From assembly GCA_028023455.1 (NCBI GenBank), contig JAQFVV010012508.1:3529877-3593876 (forward strand): 64,000 nt of DNA, in the 5' to 3' direction. The position numbers and the translations under genes were made by a program. Positions 48,541 through 59,442 of this stretch are shown here, piece by piece; position 1 is the first letter of the stretch; each line of letters begins with the position of its first letter. The notes under the pieces are model-generated. The model was given only the letters and a program-made list of their open reading frames with translations, did no database searches and had not been told where the DNA came from. The DNA is from Epiperipatus broadwayi (lineage: Eukaryota > Onychophora > Udeonychophora > Euonychophora > Peripatidae).

Positions 48541-49847
48541 AATTTAGGTATGGGCAACCTCTACCCACGAGCCAATTTTGGCTCTTGTAAGCTTTCAATC
48601 TAGCCTTCAGATATTTTCAAAACATAAATATAAAATAAAACTCCTATTTAAACATGTGCACAGTGCAATTATTGAATTAAGAGTTAAGTAAAATAAAATA
48701 CTTATTTTCTCATCCACATTTTTTCCTTTCCAATTTTTTATAATAATTCTAGTTGTTTCTACTAGGGATGCAATATTCCAACAAATTATCCATATTGTGT
48801 GGTCTATCTGACTACGTATTTAAGCTATGCTGTTAAAGGCATTTTGTTTGTTTTTAACAGTGATTTTTACATAAGTAATATTTGAATTTTAGTTTATTTT
48901 TTTAATTATTATTTTGCATTTTTTTTATTTTATTAAGATGGCTACACTGAGTAAGATTAAGATAAGAAAATTTGTCAGAGAATCGCACATTTCAAAAAAA
49001 AAGGGAGTAACATATTTTTGTTATAGAAAGAAATAGTAAACTGATGTTTCTGATATGTCTGGAAAGTATTTCAGTTTATAAGGAACACAATATTAAGAGG
49101 CACTATTCATCAAAACTTTGTGATTACAACAAAATTGTTAGCAAAGAAAGAAATATTAAAATATAAAACTTAGAAAAGAGCTTAATTAAGCAGCACACAT
49201 TGTATAAAAGTACAAATGAAAAAGGCAGGAAATTCAAAATCATTTTATGAAGAAGAGTTTATAAATGTAAAAGACTGCATTCTAGTAGTAGAATTAATCT
49301 GCCCTGAATATGAAAAGAAATTTGAAAATATAAGTATGTTATGAAAAATGATTACAAAGTGAATTGAAGAATTGTCAGTAAGTGTGGAACAGTGGTTGTT
49401 GTGAAAAAAATTACCTGGTTTGATTAGTATTTGCTAGTGAATGATGAAACTGAAGATGTTCCAGACACAGCTCAAATCTCTATTTATATTAGAAGAATTG
49501 GTTGAAACTTTAATATTACTGAAGAAATGTTATCTCTTACTCTCCCCTCCCGAGACAACAGGTAATGGCATCCTTAATAAATGAAGAGGTAATATTAAAA
49601 GTTCAACTTTGGGTACTGTAATTTGTGTGGAATGTCTACTACTGATGTAGTTGAATCAATGGTTAGAAAAAACAAGACATTTTAATGCATTTCGATACAA
49701 AGTAAAACCAAGAAAAACTATTTTCCATTGTGTAATTCACCAACAAAATTTATGGTCTAAAATTATTAACATTGAAGAGTGTAATGATTGTATTGTAGTT
49801 AAGTGCATAAATGAAATTAAATTCATATTAGCATTTAATAATGGTTC

Positions 49848-50269
49848 CAACACAATTGAAATAAAACAACTATATAAAAATAAGAAATATTTTCTTTATT
49901 GAACCGTTTTTCGCCCTATATTAGGGCCTTTTCAAAGTACACTTTTCTAATATAATCACATGACCCTTATATCTATCAATACTCCCTTTAACGTTCATTT
50001 TACATCATCATTTTATATAATCGCATAACCTATTTACATATATATACTTCCCCCTCCCCCCATTTTTTATATACATATTATTTTTATACAATAAATAAAA
50101 TTAGATTAAGTACAATTCAATCATTACATACATATATTATACACCATAAATTATATATTACTTTATCTTAACTCCATTAAATTAATTATATACACATACT
50201 TTATACAGTAAACTAAATTATATATCATTGCTCACATATATCTACTAAGCATATCTTTAAATGTAACCA
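49848..50269 (-). mobile_element. Penelope-like element, 3' fragment
   Basis: It aligns nearly base for base with the 3' region of the element at 21053, including the start AACACAATTGAAATAAAACA, the GGCCCTAATATAGGGCGAAA stem-loop and the TCACATGACCC string. It is truncated before the GIY-YIG frame. It sits inside the fossil hAT transposase, whose reading resumes immediately after it. Confidence 0.85.
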
Positions 50270-50321
50270 AAAATTCATAAAATTTCTAGAAGCACTTGAA
50301 ACCAATTATGAAGGTTTAGCA

Positions 50322-51073
50322 CAGTGGTCTTCAACCTTTTCACACCTGCGGACCGGCAAAAATAAGGATAAGATTTCACGGACTGGCAGAAGTTTACAGA
50401 TAAATTTTCTTAAAGATGTAAAGTGCTTAGCCTTAGATGAGCATAATTGTTATAACTGACCAAAGCAGCACACTAAGTTACTGTGTATTAGAATGGTGTT
50501 GCTTACCTTCACCTGCTGAACACTCTTTTCTCGAGTTGTGCAGTCACCAATCATTCTCATTAATCTGCTTGCATTTCTACATTTATTATTTAATTGTTAA
50601 AACATGCAAGAATAAAATGTTATTCACCTGAATGTTGGGAAATATCACAACTAGTGTAATTGTATGACAATGATTACGATAAATGTAATATCTGTGTTTA
50701 ATGTTAAATATATAAGATGAAATTATGTATATGGAGTTTATACAATAAAAAACTTTTTTTTTTTAATTTTGATTTTTTTTAGAAAAATAAAAAAATTAAT
50801 TTTAGCCCCCCCCCCCTCCCATAAACATCTGTGATAAATAGAAAAACAAATTAATTTATGCGTGATTGATTAGATTTTGTTTTCGTTCTCTTTCTTTTTT
50901 TTTTTAACCGGGTAAAAATGCGATGAAAAAATAAATAAAAATTGTTTATATTCATTAAAAGTTTAAAATCTTATTATTTTGTTATTACAAACTTTTCTGA
51001 CAGTCTAGCGTGGACTGGCAGAAAACTTCTGTGGCACGGCGCTGGTCCATGGACCGGGGGTTGAAGACCACTG
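50322..51073. mobile_element. Non-autonomous hAT element with 8-bp TSD
   Basis: The termini CAGTGGTCTTCAACC and GGTTGAAGACCACTG are perfect inverted repeats. The 8-bp target duplication is GTTTAGCA (50314-50321) and GTTTAGCG (51074-51081). The 5' subterminal part contains GCGGACCGGCAAAA and the 3' part GTCCATGGACCGG. The host sequence is the older hAT transposase. A second copy of the same family starts at 63730. Confidence 0.9.
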
Positions 51074-52270
51074 GTTTAGCGTACTATTGCAAAATTATTT
51101 TTTTTTTTTAAAGGAGTTAAAAAGTTTTTTGAATCAAAAGATGAGATAAAATTCTTTGTGGAAATTAAAAGAGAACTAACTAATAAAGAATAGTTGTGTG
51201 ATTTGTCATTTTATTGTTATAATGATCCATTCCTAAATATAAAATTGGAAAAAAAAAATCAATTAGTGACTGAATTATATGATGTTTGTGCTTATCAAAA
51301 AAAAATTTCAAATTAAATAGCAATTTCACCATTTTTTTAATATTTACTACTATTTTTTAATAATACTTATTCAAAACAAAAATATATTGATATTTTAATA
51401 AAGGATACAATGAATTCCAAGAAAGGCTTTTTGATTTCGAAAGCAAAAATTATTTTGAAATTTTTTAGATCCTTTCGTGATATTCAATATAAATAAAATT
51501 CCTGAAAAAACCCAATTAAGATTAGAGAAAACAAATTTAAAAGTAAAATTTATGGAATTATTTCATATCGAATTTGTTAAAACTTTTAAATTCTCAAGAA
51601 TTTTCAAACTTGATTGACAATGCAAAGAAAATAATGTCATCACTCACATTTTTTTCCAGAAATATTTATAAAATCAAAGTAAAGATCTCATTTAATCACT
51701 AAAAATTTACAGCACATCTTACACGTTTCTAGTTTTAAAATCAAACCAGACGTAAATTCTACATCAAAAAATAGCAGTAGCAAATATCATATTACATTTT
51801 TTTTTATCATATTAATATTATTTTGTTTTTATTGTGGATAATGATTTATGTTTTATAAATTTACATTTTTGTTATCCAGTAGCAAAAATAAACAAATAAT
51901 AATGTTATTTTTAATTCACAAGAAATTTATAGCCCTCATTTAAAAAGTTAAAATTGAAATTGGCCCCATCAGTTGAAAAGATGGCTCACTCTTATTTCTA
52001 TGGGATAAATATATAATTAATATATTTGGGGGTGTTTGTTCTAATAAAATTTCTATGATTTGATAAGTAAATCATTTGTTTGTTTTTTTACAATTTATGG
52101 TCATTATTTAATCTTTAGTTTTCAAATTTCTATTAAGGCTAATACTTTTTCTTGCCCATATCAATATATATATATATATAGAGTATATGAGCACAGACTT
52201 TCACACAACCCACCTTTCTCCACACTATCTCATAACACTGATACACTTGAACACATATATGTCGAAAAGA

Positions 52271-52327
52271 TAATCACCAATACGCGTATTTCATGCTAAA
52301 CCAGCAATCGTCAGTTGGTCCAGATTA
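52271..52327 (-). ncRNA. Hammerhead ribozyme fold, type I (HF3), fully paired
   Basis: Minus-strand order: TAATC, bulge, ACCAA, CTGACGA, stem II TGC/GCA, GAAA, U-ACGC-G, U, A (triplet GUA), TTGGT, GATTA. Both parts of stem I are perfect (five plus five pairs), and every conserved core base is present (position 7 may be any base). Stem III has one U-G pair beyond the A-U. Confidence 0.7.
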
Positions 52328-52747
52328 CCATCTCTACACATATATGCTATAAGTGCTCAGATATATATTAAGATAGCCAAACCTCATACTTTAATGGACA
52401 GGTTTCAATCTACTCCACACTCCAACTCTTCAACCAGTCTGTTGATGGAATGCTAAAAAGCCACCCTGAGCCTGTGTGTTTCAGTTATTACATAGTAGAG
52501 ATATCTGCCCATCCCTTGTATATGTATTAAATGGATTATGTCCTGTACATGGATAAGATTGATCTTAGGTCAACATGGGTGGGACAAGAATCTCGGCCTC
52601 AGGGTGGCTTTTGAGCATTCCATTATCAGATTTTCAATTGGATGGATGGTTGGAGTGTGGAGTAGATTGAAGGCTGTCCATTAAAGTATGAAGTTTGGCT
52701 ATCTTAATATATATCTGAGCACTTATAGCATATATGTGTAGAGATGG

Positions 52748-52804
52748 TAATCTGGACCAACTGATGATTGCTGGTTTAGCATGAAATACATATATTAGTG
52801 ATTA
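52748..52804 (+). ncRNA. Hammerhead ribozyme fold, type I (HF3)
   Basis: Counterpart in the right arm: TAATC, bulge, ACCAA, CTGATGA, stem II, GAAA, U-ACAT-A, U, A (triplet AUA), TTAGT, GATTA. The core is intact; one inner stem I pair is C-A. Confidence 0.65.
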
Positions 52805-53207
52805 TTTATCTTTTCAGTATTTATGTGTTCAAGTGTATCAGTGTTATGAGATAGTGTGGAGAGAGGTGGGTTGTGTGAAAGTCTGTGCTCATATACCGTA
52901 TATTACATAGGTATATAATAAGCATGCGTATTTCAGTTGTTAATTATTTAAGCAATGTTATCTGTATGAAAACATTGCTTGAAATTAAGCAGTCAGAAAA
53001 ATGTTAACATATTTCCTACCACTTCTATGATCTTAAATAGTCAGAATTTACTGTGATGTAAACAAATAGGCATGAATATAAATGAAGCCGATATATTATC
53101 AGTTCATAATTATTTTCCATTATACATTTGAGGGGGAAAAATTAAATAATAATTCTTTTTAAATCTTGAAACTTCTAAAACTAGCTTTATAAGATATTAA
53201 TGCTAGA

Positions 53208-53425
53208 AGAGATGATAATAGATGGACAACTGAAATCTTTAAACGGAATTCCAAGAGATTGTAAAAGACCCAGAAAGAGACCATGTGTGAGATGGATGGA
53301 TGAAATAAGAAAATATGCAGGGGTGATGTGAGGAAGAGAAACTAAAGATCGGAGAAGTTGGATTGAACTTGGAGAGACCTTCATCCTACAGTGGATTGAT
53401 AATGGTTGATGATGATGATGAATGC
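53208..53425 (+). pseudogene. C-terminus and tail of an RTE-like retrotransposon, frameshifted
   Basis: Second copy of the sequence at 33845, sharing DDNRWT, RPRKRP, RWMDEI and a LGETFILQWIDNG end, with a (GAT)n tail. A one-base change of frame near 53240 and a stop near 53332 break it. Confidence 0.85.
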
Positions 53426-53804
53426 AATCACTAGGACTATGCTGGAAATAAATATAGAAATATAAACCCTGCTATACCCGAATGAAAACTTGAAATTAAG
53501 TTAACCTCTTTTCTACCATATGGTGCAAATATAAGTGAAGAAAGATGTTGACAACTCGGAAACAAACATTTTCCATTTACAAGAAAATGTTAAATAATAA
53601 TTCTTTTTAAATCTTGAAATCTCCAAGTTCTTGAATAGTCAGATTTTGGATAAGACTTAAAACAGGATTATTATTTAATTTTTCATTGCAAATGTAAAAC
53701 AATAAACTGTTTTTTTATGGATCATTAATATCTTAGCTCATTTATATTTGTGCCTGGTTTATTTACCTAATTCTGAATATTTAAGATCTAAATTGCAGTC
53801 AGTT

Positions 53805-53918
53805 CAAGCGTTGTTAGCCAAGAGATCATCGCAGTCGCCTTGCAAGCAAGTAGTTGGTTGCAGACGGTTGTGAGTTCGCTTCCCGGACGATGCTATGACA
53901 TATGAAAAAAAAAAAAAC
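53805..53918 (+). repeat. tRNA-derived SINE with insert after the anticodon arm
   Basis: tRNA-like head (GCGTTGTTAGCCAAGAGATC), loop CTTGCAA, an extra GTAGTTGGTTGCAGACGGTT segment, GAGTTCGCTTCCC, tail GCTATGACATATG and an A-run. It is flanked by CAGTCAGTT duplications (53796-53804 and 53921-53929). The insert type matches the copy at 33040. Confidence 0.85.
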
Positions 53919-53929
53919 TACAGTCAGTT

Positions 53930-54521
53930 ACATGCAGGTAACACTTCTGGAATGATTAACATTGGGCAAGTTCATATTTTCTATATTTGTTTTCCAATAT
54001 CATGCTAGTAGCTGATTAAATTTTTTATAGGTTTAATTGTGGAGGTATCAATATTTAAAAAAGATTATTTGATTTTTCTTTGTAGACATAAAGGATAAAG
54101 CTGGGGGGGGGGGGTTTGGGGGTGTATGAGTTATTGACATCTTGGCTATGCTTGTTTATATGCATTGTTCGAATTTTGACTATTAAGATCTTAGTAGGAA
54201 AATGGTTTTTTTTTTTTTCAATTGTTTAACTTGAATGAGCTTTCATACAGGTAGTATTCTTAGAATAATTAATGTTAGAGTTATTCATTTTTTTTTTTTT
54301 AATTTGATTTCCAGTATCTTCTTATTAACTGATTTAATTTTATATATTTGCATTATAGTAATAGAGATTCACGATTTGATGGATTACCATACAGCATTCA
54401 CTTCTTATCAGCATAAATATTATATACAGTTTATTGTAGTAGAATGGAAATCAAGACGTAATCATAAATATATGATCACATGATCACATTTCCTACACTA
54501 GCACATTAATTGTTGATAAAT
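53930..54521. other. AT-rich DNA, no gene recognised
   Basis: Only a G-run (about 54104-54121) stands out. The 82-codon frame at 54235 has no recognisable motif. Confidence 0.5.
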
Positions 54522-54538
54522 ACTGTGTGGAGAGTTTT

Positions 54539-54646
54539 TTTTTTTTTTTTAAGTGTCATAGCATCGGCCGGGATGCGAACCCGCAACCCGGGCAACTGCC
54601 TGCAAGTGCAAGGCAATCGCGCTGACCTCTCGACCACCAATGCAAG
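54539..54646 (-). repeat. tRNA-derived SINE, minus, with 17-bp TSD
   Basis: A perfect 17-bp target duplication ACTGTGTGGAGAGTTTT flanks it (54522-54538 and 54647-54663). Minus strand: GCATTGGTGGTCGAGAGGTC, a loop containing TTGCA, GTTGCGGGTTCGCATCCC, tail GCTATGACACTT and an A-run. It is one of the youngest insertions here. Confidence 0.9.
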
Positions 54647-54663
54647 ACTGTGTGGAGAGTTTT

Positions 54664-55550
54664 GCTCTGTGTATCATAAATATATGAGTTAATAAATAAC
54701 GGCTGGCTTATGATGATTGGCCTAACTCATATTAGTCACTAATTGTTATATATAAAGCATCATAAAACAAATATATATTGTATAGTATATAAATCTGATG
54801 CTAATATCATAAGTTATCATGAAGCCAGTAATGACTTGTATTATAAAAGAGCAAACCTCAATACTTCTTGCATTCTGGTGTAGTGATAAAGTTGCAGAAT
54901 TTAATGTTCAGAGCCTGTCGATCGTGCCCAGAGCTTTCAATTCTAATGCTCAGGCTTATTATGAAGCAATAAGGACATTTGGTTATTTTATTACCTTATT
55001 CTGTATGCACATACGTATGTGTTAATGGTAAAATAAAGCATATAATAAATGCTAGATAAAAATACTTGAGTGTATATCTATGATATGATCCAGGGCCATT
55101 TATATCATGAGTGTACTTGGCATAAATAAAATATTAATCATTATCACGAAATATATAGTGTGTGGATTTTAAAAATGACATTTGGCAATTCCCCAGGCAG
55201 TTTATAATATGATTTTCGTTTTTAGGTACTCTCTAGATGACTCTAAAGAGTATCAAACAGAATCTTTAGACATACATCAAACTCTACTTCTGAATGAGAC
55301 TAGCTTCTTGAATAGAAAGATTATGAAATGTGTGTGTACTATAGTAAAAAGACGGATAAATACTTAAATAAATTCATTTGATTAATTAGTAGTAGTAATA
55401 ATAAAGAATTAAACATCTGTCATAAATATTCTTAGCGCAATATAGATTTTAAATTTAAATAATTTTATCTTTTCTTAACTCTCATTTATAATGAGTATGT
55501 ATAACTATTACAAATGTTCAAATCGTGATTTATATATATGATCAATGATT
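54664..55550. other. AT-rich DNA, no gene recognised
   Basis: Frames at 54819-55025 and 55182-55367 are short and unrecognised. Confidence 0.5.
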
Positions 55551-55556
55551 GTTACT

Positions 55557-56735
55557 ACAGTGTGATTCAAAAGTCACCAGCGGATTTTTAAAAAAAATAC
55601 GTAAATTCCTGACATTTTAATTTTTACTATATATATATGTTTTGATGATAATAAAATATAATATTAGAAAATTTATTAACACTATTTATTAATACATTGT
55701 ACAGGCTTAAACCTGCATTTATATATGTAATTATGAAATCCTATATCACTTAAACGTTTACCATTCTTAATTCTTTATTGTGCATTTTAAGCTTTTATTT
55801 CGGCTGTAATTTAGTTGAAGAATGGCTTTTGGTTTATTAACATAAACTCTATCCTTAAGATAATCCCAATGAAAATAATCGGAGGCTGTTAAATCTGGCA
55901 AATGTGGGGGCTAGTCGAATGCCGAACTTCTGGAAATCAGATGTTTGTCAAAAATTATTTTAAAAACTTCCACTGGTGGGTTGAGAAATATGTGCATTGG
56001 TTTCATCTTATTGAAACCAAATTTTTAAATTTATGCAGGTCTTAAAAAGTTTTGAATGATAATGTGATATCTTTCACCAGTCATAAGTTACAGAATTTAC
56101 CATTATTGATCCAAAAATTTCTTTGAGATATGACTGCATTTTAGATTACCTACTCAAGGGAAGTAATTCTTTCTGATGGAATGGTCTAGGATTTTTGATG
56201 TCCCACATTCTTCAGCTTTATTCTTTGGCCAATTATTTCAGGTGAACAGCACAAATGATATGTTGATAATTATCCTTTGAAATTGTACAGAAGCAGCTCA
56301 AAAATTTTTAAGATCCTTTACATTGATCATTGAAAGATTCCTAATTCAAAAGATTTTGGGTTGATGTAATTGGATTATCATCAGCACTCCCTTTAATGTG
56401 CTGAATATTTTCCTCATTTCAGACAGAATATTGTCATCCACATCATAGATCTTTCACTGAATTCTGCTCTTGAAAATATTGGGACAGATATCAAATCATC
56501 ATTTTTGGTGGCAGATTTTGCACATAAAAGTATCAACAGTAGGTTCATTGGGTCTGAATTATCGAACGATGATATTCAAAACAAAATTCAGTGATTTTCA
56601 TTTGCTGGACAACAGCGTATTCCTTCATATATACTCTATTGTTATACTTGTAATTAGCCCTACAAAAAAAGCAAAAGAAAAATAAATTTAATACGTATTT
56701 TTAAATCCCCTTGTGACTTTTGAGCTACTTAATAT
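55557..56735 (-). mobile_element. Fossil mariner-like DNA transposon with transposase remnant
   Basis: The inverted ends share CAAAAGTCAC.AG.GGATTT.TAAAAATACGT (left from 55557, right to about 56735 in complement). On the minus strand near 55815-55915 a transposase C-terminal block reads PDLTASDYFHWDYLKDRVYVN, typical of the part around the last catalytic Asp in mariner-type (DDE_3) transposases. The rest is heavily eroded. Confidence 0.7.
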
Positions 56736-56862
56736 ATGTGCACAGACATTCATTTAATATTACAAAAAATATTCCAATTATAAATTACTTGCTTTAAATC
56801 TACAAGACTAATATACAAATAACAAGCAGGCTTAGATATAGACAGATGTATGCCTAGCCACA

Positions 56863-56942
56863 TGCTTTATAATATATATATATATAATTACATCTAAATT
56901 CCTGCTTTATAATATATATATATATAATTACATCTAAATTCC
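56863..56942. repeat. Tandem duplication, 2 x 40 bp
   Basis: The 40-bp unit starting TGCTTTATAATATATATATA and ending CTAAATTCC occurs twice without change. Confidence 0.95.
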
Positions 56943-56984
56943 TGGATATAAAATATACCTGTATTTAAAATATTACAGATTCAA

Positions 56985-57400
56985 TCTGTATCGTGCTCAT
57001 CCATCTTCTGTATATTTAAATGGACAAGGACCTGTACATGAGGAGTCAGAATGACTTAAGGTCATCATGGGCATGATAATAATATTGGCATCATCAAGGG
57101 ATTTGGGCATTCCATCGTTAGATTTTCAATGGTATGGAAGGCTAAAGAGTTGGATGGTGGAGTAGATTGAAGTCTGTCCATTGAAGTTTGAAGATTTTCT
57201 ATCTTCATATAAATTGAGCACTGATTATATATATATATGGGAGATGATCTGGACCAACCAATGAGTGCTGATTCAACATGAAATATATATATTGGAGATC
57301 ATTTATATTTTTCATGTGTGCGATCATGTGTATTGGTAGTATGAGGTAGATTGGATAGCTGAAGGAATCTTGAAAGTCTGGGTTCAAATCCCCAATAATT
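56985..57400 (+). mobile_element. HF3 repeat, full-length single unit, plus orientation
   Basis: The best view of unit order: a 5' body (GGACCTGTACATGAGGAGTC, then GGGCATTCCATCGTTAGATT), the strings GTCCATTGAAGTTTGAAGAT and GAGCACTGATTATATA, the hammerhead, then a tRNA-like 3' end with a GGGTTCAAATCCCC B box. A tRNA-like part at the 3' end is the reverse of the usual SINE order. Confidence 0.8.
57244..57302 (+). ncRNA. Degenerate hammerhead-like fold (HF3)
   Basis: Outer stem I ATGATC/GATCAT and inner ACCAA/TTGG are kept, but the core reads CCAATGA. Inactive as written. Confidence 0.5.
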
Positions 57401-57949
57401 ATATATATAATATAGAAAATCATATAACATTAAAATATTAGCCAGAAAACAAAATTTTACTACAATTGTTTCATAGCCATGGGTTTGTCTATTACAAAAT
57501 AAACCTTCTCAAGTGAAATTATTAAACTAGTTAAAATCAACATATATATACAAAACAAAATAGCCTTCCTAGAATTCACTTCAAAAAATAAACCACTTTT
57601 AATAACAAAGGATGTCTTAATGAGATTGATGACCTCAGATCTTAAGAAGATTTATCATCAGTGTCTTGACTTATTTTAATTAATGTTTTTCAAAAAAGAT
57701 AACCTCTGCATTTGTCAAATAATATTTTTATGACCTGAAGTCATTTTCATGAATATACAAAGCTGACTTATGATACCTGTTGTTACTCTTATGAGTTCAG
57801 CTTAGTATTTTCATGAACTGAACATAGGTCATATTATTTGACAATGCAGAGGGTTTTTTTTTTTTAAAAAAGAAAAAGATTAAAAGGAAGTCAAAGAAAC
57901 TCTGATGATAAATGTGATAATATGTTGGTCTATTTCCATCATCTATCTG

Positions 57950-58207
57950 CAAATGTTGAATGTATAGAAAATTTTAAACTTTATGTAAACTTTCCAGTTA
58001 CAAACAATTTTCTAGTAATAACACTCAAATAGACAACACAGGTTAGTAATTAATTAACGTTTCAAGTAGTAGTATTCTCCACTCATCTTCAGGTGTTGCT
58101 GGTCTAGTCACTAGCAGTATTCGCATAGGAGTCAAACTTGCACCTTCATATTCTCGAATATTGAATTTAAGGCAAACGTTCTAACCAATTAAGCTGTTCT
58201 GTCAAAG
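57950..58207 (-). repeat. SINE-L copy inside the foldback
   Basis: Minus strand: CAGCTTAATTGGTTAGAACG (A box), GCCTTAAATTCAA, AGGTGCAAGTTTGACTCCTA (B box), CCAGCAACACCTGAAGATGA and a body ending near 57950. Confidence 0.7.
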
Positions 58208-58340
58208 GTTATTCTTATGATAAATCTTATTGAATCTGAGATCATCAATTTCATAAAGACATACTTTTATATTAAAAGGGGTTAGTTTTCGAATTATGAG
58301 AAAGCTATTTTGTTTTGTATATATAAGTTATTTGTATCTA

Positions 58341-58529
58341 AACAGAGCAAAACTCTCCATACAGTATTGCCACCTGTGCTAAACAGAGTAATCAGTGGAT
58401 GCCAGAAGGCTTGTGCATAAAATCCCCATCTAATGCCTACTCATCCAATATCCCCAGACTAGTTTCTGGCTTGTGGCCTTCATCAGTGAGGAGCTTTGGA
58501 TCTGAGAGCACTGCATCTAGATCTTAGGA
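58341..58529 (+). mobile_element. HF1 single-arm copy inserted in the foldback
   Basis: It runs from the HF1 5' end to the loop edge (CTAGATCTTAGGAT) and lacks the opposite arm and tail. It is flanked by TGTATCTA (58333-58340 and 58530-58537). The empty site can be read from the other arm of the foldback, which continues straight through, so the insertion is precise. Confidence 0.8.
58451..58492 (-). ncRNA. Hammerhead ribozyme fold, type I (HF1)
   Basis: Identical in layout to 14223-14264: TCCTCA, CTGATGA, GGC/GCC stem II, GAAA, CTAG, UC, TGGGGA. All core bases are intact, in a copy that cannot form the long foldback. Confidence 0.65.
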
Positions 58530-58659
58530 TGTATCTAGTTGAATTTCACTTGAGAAGATCTAATTGTTAATAGATGAAACCATGGATGTAAGGGAATTTT
58601 AGTAAAATTTTATTTTCTGGCTAGAATTTTAATGTTATATGATTTTCTATTTTATTTAT

Positions 58660-59434
58660 CATTACTAACATAGTGGTAGTTAGGCAGTTTTGAATATATA
58701 TATATACATTTTAATAAATGAAGAGATTTATTATGTGTAAAGGACGATTGCCTTCTGTTTAGAATAAACATTTTAATTATATTATCCCATCCTAAACTTA
58801 TAAGATTAGATTATTTCAAATTTTAGAATGTTCTATTATCTTACAAAATAAAAATATTTGAACAATCGCTTGTCTTTTTTAAATGAAAACTAATATAATC
58901 TTTTATGAATGTCATAACAAAATCAAAGAAATTACAGTTAATTCCTATCACTTGGGGACTTACAATTTCTTAATCTTCTTCAAACTTTTTCCCAGTTATT
59001 GTCTGATATTAATTCAAATTGTTTTTTTTTTTTTGTTCTCTTTAAATAAATTCGTATAGTATAAAGGAAATCCTTTTTTTTGGTGGGCAATAAACAGAAA
59101 TATTTTTTCTTCTGGAATTAAGTTAAACGAAGAATTGTTTTAAATTTACCAGCTTTTTTAAAATAAAATTTAAAACGCCTTAAATTTCTTTAAAATTAGA
59201 GGTCAGAAGTTAAAGATATAATTATGAATTTAATGTTTTATCAGATTTACGAATCTTTTTTATTGGAGTGGTTTAATTAAGATAAAATCTATCTCTGAAA
59301 ATTGCATCCAGTAATTACTGGCCAAGAATTAATCCGACATTTATTTTAGAACTCTTCAAAACTTTCATGGCAAGATATGTTATGAAATAATTATTGTAAA
59401 TGTAAACTTTTAAACAAATAAGAAAGTTTCATTG
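58660..59434. other. AT-rich DNA, no gene recognised
   Basis: No coding or repeat signal that I can classify. Confidence 0.5.
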
Positions 59435-59442
59435 CTCTAAAT

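Larger units (their letters stand above)
48939..51780 (+). pseudogene. hAT transposase pseudogene (GTF2IRD2/ZBED-like)
   Basis: A start-like block near 48939 (MATLSKIKIRKF) is followed by a zinc-finger-region remnant (RHYSSKLCDYNKIVSK), a block near 49240-49500 (FINVKDC, then a CPEYEKKFENI block and ETEDVPDTAQISIYIRR), a middle block at 49651-49850 (HCVIHQQNLWSKI), QKFIKFLEALETNYEGL directly before the nested hAT, and past it KKFFESKDEIKFFVE, LCDLSFY and QLVTELYDV. The dimerisation-region remnant (NLIDNAKKIMSS) lies near 51610-51640. There are many stops and frameshifts. The family is related to hAT transposases that are often annotated as general transcription factor II-I repeat proteins. 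Confidence 0.8.
48546..51996 (+). mobile_element. Fossil hAT transposon with two nested insertions
   Basis: The left end TAGGTATGGGCAACCT resembles the hAT terminus CAGGGGTGGGCAA, and the right end near 51979-51996 (GATGGCTCACTCTTA) is its eroded counterpart. The interior carries a transposase in order from N- to C-terminus, split by a Penelope-like fragment (49848-50269) and a younger hAT element (50322-51073). With the insertions removed, it is about 2.3 kb. Confidence 0.7.
52180..52900. mobile_element. Long HF3 foldback, two hammerheads in opposite arms
   Basis: The left arm (52183-52475) pairs with the right arm (52600-52896) around a loop of about 120 bp. The match runs from GTATATGAGCACAGACTTTC through the hammerhead to the body end (CCACCCTGAG). 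The arms share private variants such as ACACAACCCACCT.TCTCC, which other HF3 copies do not have. Each arm holds a hammerhead fold. The flanks are TA-rich, so no target duplication could be assigned. Confidence 0.85.
57413..58655. mobile_element. 1.2-kb foldback element with internal SINE-L and inserted HF1
   Basis: The left arm 57413-57660 pairs with 58207-58655 once the HF1 insertion at 58341-58529 is removed; matched strings include TAGAAAATCATATAACATTA and TATACAAAACAAAATAGC. A second, inner inverted pair joins 57645-57745 to about 57835-57930 (CCTCTGCATTTGTCAAATAA). Between them lies a SINE-L copy. No protein frame was seen. Confidence 0.8.

Noticed and set aside
57600-57660. Hammerhead in the arm of the 1.2-kb foldback (CTGATGATAAATC)
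   Set aside because: CTGATGA is present on the minus strand, but no GAAA follows a stem II, so the core is incomplete.
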